This document shows positions 17,399-25,820 of a stretch of DNA of 34,550 nt, piece after piece. Under the pieces are notes generated by a model. That model did no database searches. It was not told the DNA's origin and worked only from the letters and a program-made list of their open reading frames with translations. The stretch spans positions 1 through 34,550 of the forward strand of contig PKXU01000184.1 of NCBI GenBank assembly GCA_003132445.1. Direction: 5' to 3'. Every line of letters begins with the position of its first letter. The first letter of the stretch is position 1. The position numbers and the translations under genes are program-made. Source of the stretch: Acidobacteriaceae bacterium (GTDB lineage Bacteria; Acidobacteriota; Terriglobia; Terriglobales; Acidobacteriaceae).

Positions 17399-18211
17399 CT
17401 ATTCATCTACCACCGAATTCCTCAGGGTCCCTACCCCTTCTACGCTAACTTCCACCACATCCCCCGCTACCAGCGGCCCCACCCCTGCCGGCGTACCTGT
17501 AGGTATCAGGTCGCCCGGAAACAAAGTCATCGCCTGCGCGATATGTCGGATCACAACATCCAAGGCGAAGATGAAATCCCGCGTACTCCCATGCTGCCGA
17601 ACCTCGCCATTGACGCTGGTTTTCACGCCCACCCCGGCCCCCACTCCGAAACAAGGATCAATCTCATCGCTCACCACCGGGCCTACCGGACAAAATGTGT
17701 CGAAACCTTTGGCGCGAGTCCATTGCCCGTCTTTATTTTGCAAGTCGCGTGCCGTCACGTCATTCACACACGTATAACCGAGAATGTATTGCCGAATGTC
17801 CGCATCTGACGCCGGCTGGTAGCAAGTCTTGCCGATTACCGCGCCGAGCTCGCCCTCGTAGTCAACGCGCTGCGAAATCTTCGGACGCCGCACCATTCCT
17901 CCTGGCCGCAGCAGCGAAGAAGTAGGCTTGAAAAAGATTAACGGCTCCTTCGGCACTTCGTTCCCAAGCTCTGCCGCATGCTCGCGATAATTGCGTCCCA
18001 CGCACACGATCTTCGATGGCCTCACCGGTGGCAGCAGAGTAGCCTCTTCCAGCGGAATCGACTCGATGCGCCGCGTGCGCAGGCTTTCCATATCTCCATC
18101 GGCATCTTCGGGAGCCGTCAACAAGATTCGCACAATCGCTTCCCGACCGCCGACGGACTCGACCAATCCGTACTGCGCTTGACCGTTAAATTGAAACCGG
18201 CAATATTTCAT
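17399..18211 (-). CDS. Fumarylacetoacetate hydrolase (FAH) family protein
   Basis: FAH-fold enzymes cleave or decarboxylate beta-diketo and oxo acids with Mg or Mn. This 270-residue protein has a short N-terminal domain (1-65) and the catalytic domain from [16 protein letters not shown]. The metal site is visible as [12 protein letters not shown] together with NDVTARDLQ, followed by [26 protein letters not shown] and the C-terminal [12 protein letters not shown]. Length and motifs fit the acylpyruvase / 2-hydroxyhepta-2,4-diene-1,7-dioate isomerase / oxaloacetate tautomerase branch rather than true fumarylacetoacetase, which is longer. No aromatic-degradation genes are nearby, so the substrate cannot be assigned. 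ATG 18211 is used, with GAGGG just upstream. Confidence 0.9.
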   Translation of the reverse strand: MKYCRFQFNGQAQYGLVESVGGREAIVRILLTAPEDADGDMESLRTRRIESIPLEEATLLPPVRPSKIVCVGRNYREHAAELGNEVPKEPLIFFKPTSSLLRPGGMVRRPKISQRVDYEGELGAVIGKTCYQPASDADIRQYILGYTCVNDVTARDLQNKDGQWTRAKGFDTFCPVGPVVSDEIDPCFGVGAGVGVKTSVNGEVRQHGSTRDFIFALDVVIRHIAQAMTLFPGDLIPTGTPAGVGPLVAGDVVEVSVEGVGTLRNSVVDE

Positions 18212-18342
18212 CGCCCTCTATCTAACCATATCTATGGAAAATGAGGCGCGAAGAAGCGAAATATTTCTGTCTTTGTTGCGACCCGGAATTTGAGGATGCT
18301 TTCTGCGTTCAGGCCCTTGAAATCAGTATCCGAAGCAATATC

Positions 18343-18351
18343 TGGTATAGT
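18343..18351 (+). promoter_or_regulatory. Candidate extended -10 promoter of the TPR-VWA gene
   Basis: TGGTATAGT fits an extended -10 (TGnTATAAT-like) with no -35 at the usual spacing; a TTGAAA at 18317-18322 is 23 bases away, too far. It lies about 109 bases before the GTG start. Confidence 0.3.
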
Positions 18352-18459
18352 AAGCGCCGGGACGTTCTGGGTTTCACGAAACCGGAGATTTCCCGAAATT
18401 CTCGCGTGACTATCCCAATCAATTGAGGGCATTCCCCACGTCCTCGCAGGAGTCATTCC

Positions 18460-20388
18460 GTGCAGCTCGCACCACACCGACGGCTATGCAAGGAGATACC
18501 GCTTCGCCTCGCATGGGCTGTCGCCTGCCTGCTCTGTAGCCAGATTTCCGCATTCGGTCAGGTGCCGAACATAAACATGGGGCCAGATGGAGGGTTCGCG
18601 CAAGTTGACTTCGCGCAAATGTATCTCGACCAGATCAACCGCCATGCCCAGGAACGAGAGCAACAGAACGCAAGAAACAACGAATTGATTCAGTCCGGCA
18701 CTGTTTCAGCGCTTGACCTGGAAGCTCCCAACAAGGCAGTCGAGGAGTTTAATCGCGCAACTTCTTTGATGAAGGCGCAGCAGTCGAAAGAAGCCGTTAA
18801 GCATCTGCAAAAGGCAATCTCTGTTTATCCCAAGTTTGTCTCCGCCCACATTGGCCTTGGACTCGCCTACCTCGATCAAGAGGATGGGGCTCACGCTCAG
18901 GCCGAGTTCGAAGCAGCCGCCAAGCTCGATGCAAAATTTCCAGGATCGTTCCTGAATCTCGGGCTCGTGGCCTTGTCGAGAAACGATTTTGCGACCGCCC
19001 TGCCCGAACTGGAGAAAGCCGTTTCCCTTCGGCCCAGAGATCCCAAAATTCTATCCTCATTGGCCTATGCGCAAAATGGAACTCATCAATATCACGAAGT
19101 TCTGGAAACTGCCCGGCACGTGCACGAGCTCAACCACAGAGGAATGGCCAATGTGCACTACGTGGCCGCGTCAGCAGCCATGTCTCTTAAGGATTACAAG
19201 ACCATGGAGCGGGAGCTGAATTTCTTCCTTAGCGAAGATCCCACCAACGCGTTCGCCCCCGTGGCCCGCCAAAATTTGGCAGCTCTCTCTCATGACAAGG
19301 CGGTTCGAGCGGCAGCGGCCGCTGGTCCCACGCAAGCAAACGCGACTCTGGTTGCTTCACTGCGGCCACAAAGTTTCCCCAACAACGAGAGATTGAAATC
19401 GCAGTTGAGCAATGTCGGCGAAGAATCTGACAGCGAAAGTTGTGAAGAATGCGGCACTCTGGAAGCGAACAGCAAAACGGAGGCCGGCGAGGGCGGCGTA
19501 CCTTCGCCCACCGCCACTCGTTCCGTTCCGGCTGCGCCGTGGACAATTCACACCAATGTCGACCAGGTCACCCTGTTTTTCTCCGTCACCAGTCACGGAC
19601 ACATGGTGAACGACTTGCAGCAGTCCGACATTCGCATTCTCGACGACAACAGGCCTCCGGAAAGAATCGAACAATTCGCTCCCCAGTCGAAACTTCCGCT
19701 CCGGCTGGCTTTGCTCGTCGACACCAGCGGTTCCGTGCACGACCGGTTTTCATTCGAGAAACACGCTGCCACGGAGTTCGTTAAGAAAATGTTAAGCAGT
19801 GCCTCCGACCAGGGGTTCGTCGCCGGCTTTTCCGAAGAGACAATAGTCACTCAAGATTTCAGCTCGGAATCCAGCGAACTGGGAAAGGGAATCGACAAGC
19901 TCGCAAACGGAGGGGGAACCGCACTTTTCGACGCGGTATCATTTGCATGCCGCAAGCTGGCAGCGTATCCGGAACGTCAGCGGGTAGCGAGAGTTTTGGT
20001 GGTTCTCAGCGACGGCGAAGATAATTCCAGCCATACCAGCCTGAATCAGAGTCTCCATGCCGCCGAACGCGCAGGTGTGACCATTTATACCGTTAGCACG
20101 CGGGAGGATCGCGGCGACAAAACCGATGCGGACCGGATTCTAGAAGTATTAGCGGAACGCACCGGAGGCGAGGCCATGTTTCCCGGCGATATTCTTACTT
20201 TAGGCAAGTCTTTCGACAAGCTGCACGATCTGATTCGCAGCCGTTATTTCGTCGCCTACAAACCGGCCGACTTCCAGCCCAACGGGAGCTATCGGACCAT
20301 CAGCGTCGTGGCTGAGAAAGACGGCAAACGCTTGCAGGTCCGGTCACGCAAAGGCTACCACGCTCGTATGGCTGCGGCGTCGAACTGA
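18460..20388 (+). CDS. Secreted TPR plus VWA-domain protein (acidobacterial VWFA-related type)
   Basis: This 642-residue protein has an N-terminal signal peptide (hydrophobic about 16-32, cleavage near SAFGQ). It carries about four tetratricopeptide repeats between residues 90 and 280, a Ser/Ala-rich linker, then a von Willebrand A domain. The beta-strand-rich module starting NVDQVTLFFSVTSHGHMVNDL resembles the region before VWA domains in the acidobacterial 'VWFA-related' family. The MIDAS motif is LLVDTSGSV (about residue 421), with further metal-site parts GGGTALFDAV and VLSDGEDNSS. The GTG start at 18460 is backed by CAGGAGT about 6 bases upstream. An extended -10 (TGGTATAGT) ends at 18351, giving a roughly 100-base leader. 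TPR and VWA domains both bind proteins, so an envelope scaffold is a fair guess; the partner is not known. Confidence 0.88.
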   Translation: MQLAPHRRLCKEIPLRLAWAVACLLCSQISAFGQVPNINMGPDGGFAQVDFAQMYLDQINRHAQEREQQNARNNELIQSGTVSALDLEAPNKAVEEFNRATSLMKAQQSKEAVKHLQKAISVYPKFVSAHIGLGLAYLDQEDGAHAQAEFEAAAKLDAKFPGSFLNLGLVALSRNDFATALPELEKAVSLRPRDPKILSSLAYAQNGTHQYHEVLETARHVHELNHRGMANVHYVAASAAMSLKDYKTMERELNFFLSEDPTNAFAPVARQNLAALSHDKAVRAAAAAGPTQANATLVASLRPQSFPNNERLKSQLSNVGEESDSESCEECGTLEANSKTEAGEGGVPSPTATRSVPAAPWTIHTNVDQVTLFFSVTSHGHMVNDLQQSDIRILDDNRPPERIEQFAPQSKLPLRLALLVDTSGSVHDRFSFEKHAATEFVKKMLSSASDQGFVAGFSEETIVTQDFSSESSELGKGIDKLANGGGTALFDAVSFACRKLAAYPERQRVARVLVVLSDGEDNSSHTSLNQSLHAAERAGVTIYTVSTREDRGDKTDADRILEVLAERTGGEAMFPGDILTLGKSFDKLHDLIRSRYFVAYKPADFQPNGSYRTISVVAEKDGKRLQVRSRKGYHARMAAASN

Positions 20389-20427
20389 GAACCCCGGAAG
20401 AAAGTCTCCACAATTCGGCCAGCGGCT

Positions 20428-21531
20428 TCAAGGCACTAACTCACTGGCCTCTTCCGAGCGCACGCTCTCATTCCCGCGAACATCCACCGCGGAAACAGAG
20501 TAGAAGTACCGCTTTCCTGACACCACGTCGACATCCCGATATGCTGGCGTCTTCACCAATACCGCATTCAGCTTTATCGCTGGAGTCCCGTCTTCATGAC
20601 GATAAAGGTTGTATCCATCGAGATCCATGTCACTCACCGGAGCCCAAACTAAATCGACAAATAATTTCTGGCCTGGCCCCGACGACACCGCCTGCAGCCC
20701 AGTAGGAACTGCCGGAGGAAATATATCGTTCGCGAGAATCTTGATCTCCGGCGTGTCGTCGCCCTCGATTTCCAGCTTCGGCTTGTTTTCCTCCGTGATT
20801 ACTGTGACAGTTTCTGCACGGTATTCGTATGTATTCTGCCATTCAATGTTCGAATCCGTAAGACTGAAACTGCGTTCGCCTTTTGCCGAAACCTCGCCAG
20901 CAACAACTGCCTGCGCACTTCCTTCCAGCCGCCGGTACACGCGGTAAACAAAGTGTTCAGCAGATGTGGGACCAGTTGCAGGAGCTTCGCCAGTCCAACT
21001 GAGCACCACGCCCGGGCCCGTGACGCGTGCAGCAAAATCCTCTGGAGGCGGAAGAGTGCGGGCCATTGAAACCTTGACCTGGTTTGAAAGCCCAGCTCCG
21101 CGGCCTTCGGAGTTGAGCACTTCAACAGCATACGTGATGAATCGATCAGGCTCGTCGGTTTGCAACTGCCCAGCAAGAGAGTCTGTAAACGACCTAGTAG
21201 TTTTCGGTTTGGGAGATTGCGTGGAGGATTGAACGGTACTCGGCGTAGCTTCCGCGGCAACCTCGGCCACCACGTCGCACTGCTTCAGCTTCGTTTCAAG
21301 TCCTCTGCAGATCCGTGTGGTGCCGACATTTCGAATCGTCTGCCGATCCGTGGTAACGCTAGGAACAGTCCAGGTAAGAATGACGTGCTCGCCCTTGCGC
21401 GTGGCTCGAAGATCTGAAGGCGGTTTTGGAAGCCGCAGCGACGGAGGTTGCGGAGGCCCGATGGTCGCGCAGGCCGTCAATATCAGCGGCGCACCCACGG
21501 CCATAAGCAGCTTCAGCGGAGAACGTCTCAT
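20428..21531 (-). CDS. Fibronectin type III domain lipoprotein
   Basis: This 367-residue protein has a lipoprotein signal: MRRSPLKLLMAVGAPLILTAC, with the lipobox Cys at about residue 21. The rest is beta-rich with three fibronectin-III-like units: one beginning PKPPSDLRATRKGEHVILTW (about 35-155), a second from PPPEDFAARVTGPGVVLSW, and a third from PPAVPTGLQAVSSG ending with YFYSVSAVDVRGNES. Such modules bind proteins or sugars or act as spacers; there is no enzymatic motif. It is probably anchored to the outer membrane facing the periplasm. It lies downstream of hslVU on the same strand, separated by a strong inverted repeat, so it is likely transcribed separately. It converges with the TPR-VWA gene. 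Confidence 0.82.
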   Translation of the reverse strand: MRRSPLKLLMAVGAPLILTACATIGPPQPPSLRLPKPPSDLRATRKGEHVILTWTVPSVTTDRQTIRNVGTTRICRGLETKLKQCDVVAEVAAEATPSTVQSSTQSPKPKTTRSFTDSLAGQLQTDEPDRFITYAVEVLNSEGRGAGLSNQVKVSMARTLPPPEDFAARVTGPGVVLSWTGEAPATGPTSAEHFVYRVYRRLEGSAQAVVAGEVSAKGERSFSLTDSNIEWQNTYEYRAETVTVITEENKPKLEIEGDDTPEIKILANDIFPPAVPTGLQAVSSGPGQKLFVDLVWAPVSDMDLDGYNLYRHEDGTPAIKLNAVLVKTPAYRDVDVVSGKRYFYSVSAVDVRGNESVRSEEASELVP

Positions 21532-21560
21532 GCAAACCGGAATATCTCATGAACCAGGCA

Positions 21561-21651
21561 AAATCAAAAAACTAAACCACTGAGGACACAAAGGACCACA
21601 GAGGAAATGTTTTCGACGATTCCTCTGTGTCCCTCCGAGTCCTCTGTGGTT
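21561..21651 (-). terminator. Large inverted repeat after hslU with T-run, probable terminator
   Basis: Arms of 31 bases at 21575-21605 and 21621-21651 pair at 25 of 31 positions around a 15-base loop; each arm carries AACCAC...GAGGA-type sequence. Read on the minus strand, the hairpin begins 11 bases after the hslU stop and is followed by TTTAGTTTTTTGATTTT, as in a Rho-independent terminator. The arm sequence (ACCACAGAGGAC-like) is also familiar as a dispersed intergenic repeat, so it may be a mobile palindrome that doubles as a terminator. Confidence 0.6.
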
Positions 21652-21662
21652 AAAAGCTTCTC

Positions 21663-23084
21663 CTACAGAATATATCGCGACAAATCCTGATCCTTCACAA
21701 TGTCCGTCAGCATCCTGCGCACATATTCCGCGTCAATCGTAATGTGCTCGCCCTTCTTTTCCGGTGCGTCAAAGCTCAATTCATCTAGTACGCGCTCCAT
21801 AATCGTATGCAGGCGGCGGGCTCCGATATTTTCTGTGCTCTCATTGACCCGGAAAGCGAAATGCGCAATCTCATCCAGCGCCTCGGGGGTGAACTCCAGC
21901 TTCACTCCTTCGGTCTCGAGCAGAGCCGTATACTGCTTTACCAGCGACGATTTCGGCTCCGTAAGAATTCGCACGAAATCTTCCATGGTCAGCGACTGCA
22001 GCTCCACGCGGATTGGAAATCGACCCTGTAGTTCGGGAATCAGATCGCTCGGCTTGGATACGTGAAACGCGCCGGCCGCAATGAACAGAATGTGATCTGT
22101 ACGCACCATGCCATAGCGCGTATTTACCGTTGTCCCTTCCACGATCGGAAGAATGTCGCGCTGCACGCCCTCCCGCGAAACGTCCGGCCCATGACCGCCT
22201 TCGCGCCCTGCGATTTTGTCGATCTCGTCCAGGAATACAATCCCCGAATTCTCCACGCGGTCGATGGCCATGCGCGTGACCTGATCCATGTCGATCAGCC
22301 GCTGCTCTTCTTCTTGAATCAGATACTCGAAGGCCTCATTGACCTTCATCTTCCGTTTCTTCGTGCGCTGTCCGAAGATGTTCGGCAACATATCTTTAAT
22401 GTTGACGTCCATCTCTTCGACGCCCTGATTGGTTAGAATTTCGAACGACGGGAAATTGCGCTCGCGCACGTCAATCTCAACAACGCGTTCGTCCAGTTTT
22501 CCCTCGCGCAATTGCTGCCGCAGCTTTTCCCGGGTGCGGCCCGAAGACTCCGTCAACGAAGTGCTTCCGTCGATCACCACGCCGCCCGACGTCGCACTGC
22601 TACCGTCCGCCCGAGGTGCAGGGGAAGGAGGCAGCAGAATGTCCAGCAAGCGCTCCTCCGCATTCAATTCGGCCTTGTCAGCAACATCCTCTAACTTTTC
22701 TTCACGCACATTGTCGATCGCGATCTCGACTAGATCGCGCACCATTGATTCAACATCGCGTCCCACATAGCCGACTTCAGTAAATTTCGACGCCTCCACT
22801 TTTAAGAACGGAGAGTTTGCCAGCTTCGCCAGGCGCCGTGCGATCTCTGTTTTTCCCACGCCCGTGGGCCCAATCATGATGATGTTTTTGGGAATAATTT
22901 CCTCGGCGAGTTCGGGCGTAAGCTTCTGCCGGCGGGTGCGGTTGCGCAGTGCAATGGCCACGGCGCGCTTCGCGTCCTTCTGGCCAATCACATGTTTGTC
23001 GAGTTCAACCACAATCTCGCGCGGAGTCAGTTCATCCAGCGCCAGCTGTTCTTCTTCAGCAGATGAGGGAAGATAAATGGCCAT
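21663..23084 (-). CDS. hslU: ATP-dependent protease ATPase subunit HslU (ClpY)
   Basis: HslU is the AAA+ unfoldase that feeds substrates to HslV. The 473-residue protein has Walker A GPTGVGKT (72-79), pore-loop GYVGRD (about 106), an intermediate I-domain (about 115-260) with a Ser/Ala/Pro-rich insertion, Walker [12 protein letters not shown], sensor region and the conserved C-terminus DLSRYIL that docks into HslV. It is about 30 residues longer than the E. coli protein, partly from 17 extra N-terminal residues before the conserved [17 protein letters not shown]. The start at 23084 has no visible Shine-Dalgarno, because a palindrome fills the gap to hslV. It is presumably co-transcribed with hslV. 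Confidence 0.97.
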   Translation of the reverse strand: MAIYLPSSAEEEQLALDELTPREIVVELDKHVIGQKDAKRAVAIALRNRTRRQKLTPELAEEIIPKNIIMIGPTGVGKTEIARRLAKLANSPFLKVEASKFTEVGYVGRDVESMVRDLVEIAIDNVREEKLEDVADKAELNAEERLLDILLPPSPAPRADGSSATSGGVVIDGSTSLTESSGRTREKLRQQLREGKLDERVVEIDVRERNFPSFEILTNQGVEEMDVNIKDMLPNIFGQRTKKRKMKVNEAFEYLIQEEEQRLIDMDQVTRMAIDRVENSGIVFLDEIDKIAGREGGHGPDVSREGVQRDILPIVEGTTVNTRYGMVRTDHILFIAAGAFHVSKPSDLIPELQGRFPIRVELQSLTMEDFVRILTEPKSSLVKQYTALLETEGVKLEFTPEALDEIAHFAFRVNESTENIGARRLHTIMERVLDELSFDAPEKKGEHITIDAEYVRRMLTDIVKDQDLSRYIL

Positions 23085-23088
23085 AATT

Positions 23089-23165
23089 CAGTTCTCAGTT
23101 CTCAGTTCGCAGTTCGCAGTCAGCCATGTTTTGCTGAGAACTGAGAACCGAGGACTGAGAACTAC
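23089..23165. repeat. Palindromic GTTCTCA/GTTCGCA repeat in the hslV-hslU gap
   Basis: Repeated 7-base units (AGTTCTC, AGTTCGC) make a left arm at about 23090-23119 and a right arm at 23134-23163, complementary at most positions around a 14-base loop. The palindrome fills the whole gap between hslV and hslU and runs over the hslV stop codon. In the mRNA it would form a long hairpin directly upstream of the hslU start. Confidence 0.75.
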
Positions 23166-23704
23166 AGTTCCTCAATCGTTACCTTGTCATTGGTATAGAT
23201 GCACATCTTGCCGGCAATCTTCATGGCTTCTTCGGCAATCTGGTGAGCCGAGAGTTCGGTATGCTCTGCCAGCGCTTGCGCCGCAGCCTGCGCGTAAGGT
23301 CCACCACTGCCAATGGCCGCGACCGCACCGTCAGGCTCGATCACATCTCCCTGCCCGCTCAGTAAATAAGTTTGCTCTTTGTCCGATACGAGCAGCAGAG
23401 CTTCCAAATGCCGCAGAAACTTGTCGGTGCGCCAGTCCCGCGCCAGTTCCACCGCAGCTCGCCCCAAGTTGCCGTGATATTGCTCCAGTTTTGCCTCGAA
23501 CCGGCTGAAGAGCGTGAACGCATCCGCTGTCGATCCCGCAAATCCGGCCACAATCTTGTCGTTGTACAGGCGGCGGATCTTCTTGGCGGAGTGCTTGATT
23601 ACCGACTCACCCAGCGTGACTTGCCCGTCGCCGGCCAGAACGACTTTGCCATTGCGGCGAACCGATAAAACTGTTGTGGATCGTATCAGTCGCTTCGTAG
23701 TCAT
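23162..23704 (-). CDS. hslV: ATP-dependent protease proteolytic subunit HslV (ClpQ)
   Basis: HslV is the N-terminal-threonine peptidase of the HslVU (ClpYQ) protease. The 180-residue length is normal. The catalytic residue is the first Thr of the STTVLSVRR motif, Thr10, so a nine-residue leader (MTTKRLIRS) must be removed; E. coli HslV loses only Met. The family core is clear: [62 protein letters not shown] and the C-terminal [14 protein letters not shown]. It precedes hslU in the standard hslV-hslU order and is divergent from the receiver/PilZ gene across a 161-base gap that holds its promoter. Confidence 0.97.
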   Translation of the reverse strand: MTTKRLIRSTTVLSVRRNGKVVLAGDGQVTLGESVIKHSAKKIRRLYNDKIVAGFAGSTADAFTLFSRFEAKLEQYHGNLGRAAVELARDWRTDKFLRHLEALLLVSDKEQTYLLSGQGDVIEPDGAVAAIGSGGPYAQAAAQALAEHTELSAHQIAEEAMKIAGKMCIYTNDKVTIEEL

Positions 23705-23718
23705 GAGCGCAATTATCG

Positions 23719-23727
23719 ATTATAACA
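23719..23727 (-). promoter_or_regulatory. Extended -10 promoter of hslVU
   Basis: On the minus strand TGTTATAAT is a perfect -10 TATAAT (23724-23719) with the extended TGn. The hexamer 17 bases upstream is not like TTGACA. The -10 ends 14 bases before the hslV ATG, so the transcript would start only about 6-8 bases before the codon, leaving no room for a Shine-Dalgarno. No heat-shock-type element was recognised. Confidence 0.5.
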
Positions 23728-23865
23728 GCGCCCGGCAGCCGAGGCCTGCCCTGCAGCCCTGCAAACCTCAGTATCTTCCGTCGTTTGTAGAGTGCTTCAG
23801 TAACCCATTCGCGGATTACCACTGTGACATTTACCCATCTCGCCGGTACCCGTAGTTTGTAACTC

Positions 23866-24618
23866 ATGCGCTCATCTGCCGCTGTCCTGTGTGAAGACAA
23901 ACGATCTCTTCAAACCTTGCAGTCGACGCTCGAAGATATGGCGATCGATCTGGTGAATTGCGCGTCAGGTCAAGAGGCCCTGGAATCGGTGATGGCCGGC
24001 CGCTGCTCCACGCTCATCGTGGACTTTGATCTACAGGGTGCCAAAGAGGTGATCAGCATGGCCGCTCTGTTGCCTGCCGGCCAAAAGCCTGCGCTGCTGG
24101 CGGTTGCCAGCCGGGCGTGGCCAGGCACTGGCCAGGCGTTTCAGTCTGGTGCCAGCCGGATTCTTTACCGCCCGATTGAAGCGGACCAATTGAAAGACGC
24201 CTTATTAACCGAAAAAAAAGCGCCGAAATCGAATCGACGGAAGTCCAGTCGCTACGAAGTGAAAACGCTCGTCTACCTGGACCTCAAGAGCGGAACGCTG
24301 CCGGCGGTCAGCATTGATATCGGCGAGCATGGCCTCGCCGTGCAGGCCACCGAACCCGTTCCTGTGACTTCGAATCTGGCTTTTCGCTGCGTTCTGCCGG
24401 GGACTGATTTCACTCTACAGGGACAAGCCGACGTGATGTGGGCCAGCGATCAAGGGCGGGCCGGACTTTTCTTTACCAAGCTCACAGGCGCAGCCCGCAA
24501 GCATTTGAAGCAGTGGCTCCACAAGCGCAGCGCTCACAATAAACAAAAAGACTCGAACAGCGTACGCGACCTCATGCCACCCGAAGACGCCCAGGTCTCG
24601 TTCTCTGTCTCGGACTAG
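23866..24618 (+). CDS. Receiver-like plus PilZ-domain protein
   Basis: This 250-residue cytoplasmic protein has two domains. Residues about 5-118 have a response-regulator-like fold: VLCEDKRSLQTLQSTLEDM, the strand TLIVDFDL with candidate phospho-Asp, ending LYRPIEADQLKDAL in place of the usual K-P motif. Residues about 125-225 are PilZ-like, the fold that binds cyclic-di-GMP, starting RRKSSRYEVKTLVYL. The family consensus is RxxxR then (D/N)xSxxG. Here the arginine part fits but the second motif reads DIGEHG, with Gly for Ser, so binding may be weakened. The C-terminal tail is polar. It is divergent from hslV and has no operon partner. A phosphorylation- or c-di-GMP-controlled output is likely in principle; the target is unknown. 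Confidence 0.75.
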   Translation: MRSSAAVLCEDKRSLQTLQSTLEDMAIDLVNCASGQEALESVMAGRCSTLIVDFDLQGAKEVISMAALLPAGQKPALLAVASRAWPGTGQAFQSGASRILYRPIEADQLKDALLTEKKAPKSNRRKSSRYEVKTLVYLDLKSGTLPAVSIDIGEHGLAVQATEPVPVTSNLAFRCVLPGTDFTLQGQADVMWASDQGRAGLFFTKLTGAARKHLKQWLHKRSAHNKQKDSNSVRDLMPPEDAQVSFSVSD

Positions 24619-24658
24619 ATATCGGGTCTGCCTGAAAATCGAATGGGGCCCGAGCACA

Positions 24659-24740
24659 GCCGCCAAGCGGCGTAAGAATGCAGCCCACGGCGCAAGCTGT
24701 GGGAACACGCTAAAAGACCAACCAATCCCCGGCGGGGTGA
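24659..24740. repeat. REP-like tandem hairpins
   Basis: The 3' gap of the PilZ gene carries a perfect small stem (GCCGC/GCGGC, 24659-24671) and a second hairpin CCCACGGC-GCAA-GCTGTGGG (24684-24703) with 7 of 8 pairs and a GNRA-type loop, followed by a CCCC/GGGG stem near 24727. The CCCACGGC...GTGGG motif resembles palindromes scattered in acidobacterial genomes. It may also end PilZ transcription, although no T-run follows. Confidence 0.45.
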
Positions 24741-24813
24741 AAAACCGCTCCTCGACATTTCTGCATTACGTCACCTCTATTTTAAAATCATGCAAGCTTC
24801 TGATTGACATCGA

Positions 24814-24819
24814 GGGAGG
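24814..24819 (+). promoter_or_regulatory. Strong ribosome-binding site pointing to a CTG start
   Basis: GGGAGG lies 5 bases before CTG 24825, which is in frame with the amidinohydrolase; no ATG, GTG or TTG occurs at a workable distance. The TTG at 24804 is upstream of this site, and the ATG at 24870 is 50 bases downstream of it. Confidence 0.5.
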
Positions 24820-24824
24820 CATCA

Positions 24825-25724
24825 CTGCCCACATCTTCCCAAACCGCTGTCGTTTTCAACGGCCACTCCATGGTCGGTCCATTACGGTGCGTGCTGGTGT
24901 GCTCGCCTCAAACGGCAGGATGGAACCAACCAAAACGCCTCTCCGCCTGGCGCGAACTTGGCTTTCATCACGAACCCATATTCAAAGAGGCGCAATCACA
25001 ACACACTGTGCTGACGAACGAACTCAAAGCCGTGGGCGCGGAAGTGATCGAACTGCCCGCGGATGATGATCTTTCCCTCGATGGCGTCTACGCCCACGAT
25101 GCTTCGCTGCCCACCGATTTCGGCTTGATCCTCATGCATCCCGGCAAAACAAACCGAGTTGCAGAGGCTCATCATCACGGCTCATCATGCGAAGCGCAAG
25201 GCATTCCAACCTTCGGCACGATCACGCCGCCGGGAACCACCGAGGCTGGGGACATTCTCTGGCTCGACTCAAAGACTCTGCTCATTGGTCATGGCTATCG
25301 CACCAATGCAGCCGGCCTCGCGCAAATGCGCGCTTTGCTCGCGCCAAACGGAGTCGAGGTCTCATCGGCGCCACTGCCGTACGGTCCCGGTCCGTCGGCG
25401 TGTCTGCATCTGATGTCGCTGATCAGCTTGCTCGACGAACAAACTGCACTCGTCGATCTCCCATGGTTGGCAGTCGAAACAGTGGAACTGCTGAAGTCGC
25501 GCGGTTACAACTTCATTCCGATCGACGATTCCGAGCGCGATACGCTTGCCTGCAACGTTCTCGCGCTCGGCGAAAAACGACTGCTGGCAATCGAAGAAAA
25601 TCGCAAAACGAATACCCGCCTACGCAATGCCGGTTTCGACGTTCGCACCTTTCCCGGCAGCGAAATCTGCATCAACGGCAGTGGCGGTCCCACCTGCTTA
25701 ACACGACCACTGTTGCGAAGTTAA
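24825..25724 (+). CDS. Amidinohydrolase of the DDAH / arginine deiminase fold
   Basis: Proteins of this fold hydrolyse guanidino compounds (arginine, dimethylarginine) through a covalent Cys intermediate. About 299 residues from CTG 24825. Visible landmarks: PLRCVLVCSP near the N-terminus, the acidic substrate motif TTEAGDILWL followed by LIGHGYRTN, the catalytic His in GPSACLHLMSLISLL, and the C-terminal nucleophile Cys in GSGGPTCLTRPL. The order E/D, His, Cys is that of dimethylarginine dimethylaminohydrolase-like enzymes; the length fits DDAH-type rather than the longer arginine deiminase. The start is unusual: the best ribosome-binding site serves CTG 24825, with TTG 24804 and ATG 24870 as alternatives. 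The neighbours give no pathway, so whether the substrate is dimethylarginine, arginine, citrulline or agmatine is open. Confidence 0.8.
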   Translation: MPTSSQTAVVFNGHSMVGPLRCVLVCSPQTAGWNQPKRLSAWRELGFHHEPIFKEAQSQHTVLTNELKAVGAEVIELPADDDLSLDGVYAHDASLPTDFGLILMHPGKTNRVAEAHHHGSSCEAQGIPTFGTITPPGTTEAGDILWLDSKTLLIGHGYRTNAAGLAQMRALLAPNGVEVSSAPLPYGPGPSACLHLMSLISLLDEQTALVDLPWLAVETVELLKSRGYNFIPIDDSERDTLACNVLALGEKRLLAIEENRKTNTRLRNAGFDVRTFPGSEICINGSGGPTCLTRPLLRS

Positions 25725-25820
25725 GTCTTCGTCGCGCAGCCTCGTCTGTTCTCCATCGTCATGGGAAACTCCTGCACTTTGCGCCGACGAAGTTATCGAG
25801 TTGCTCGCGTTGGAGTTAGT

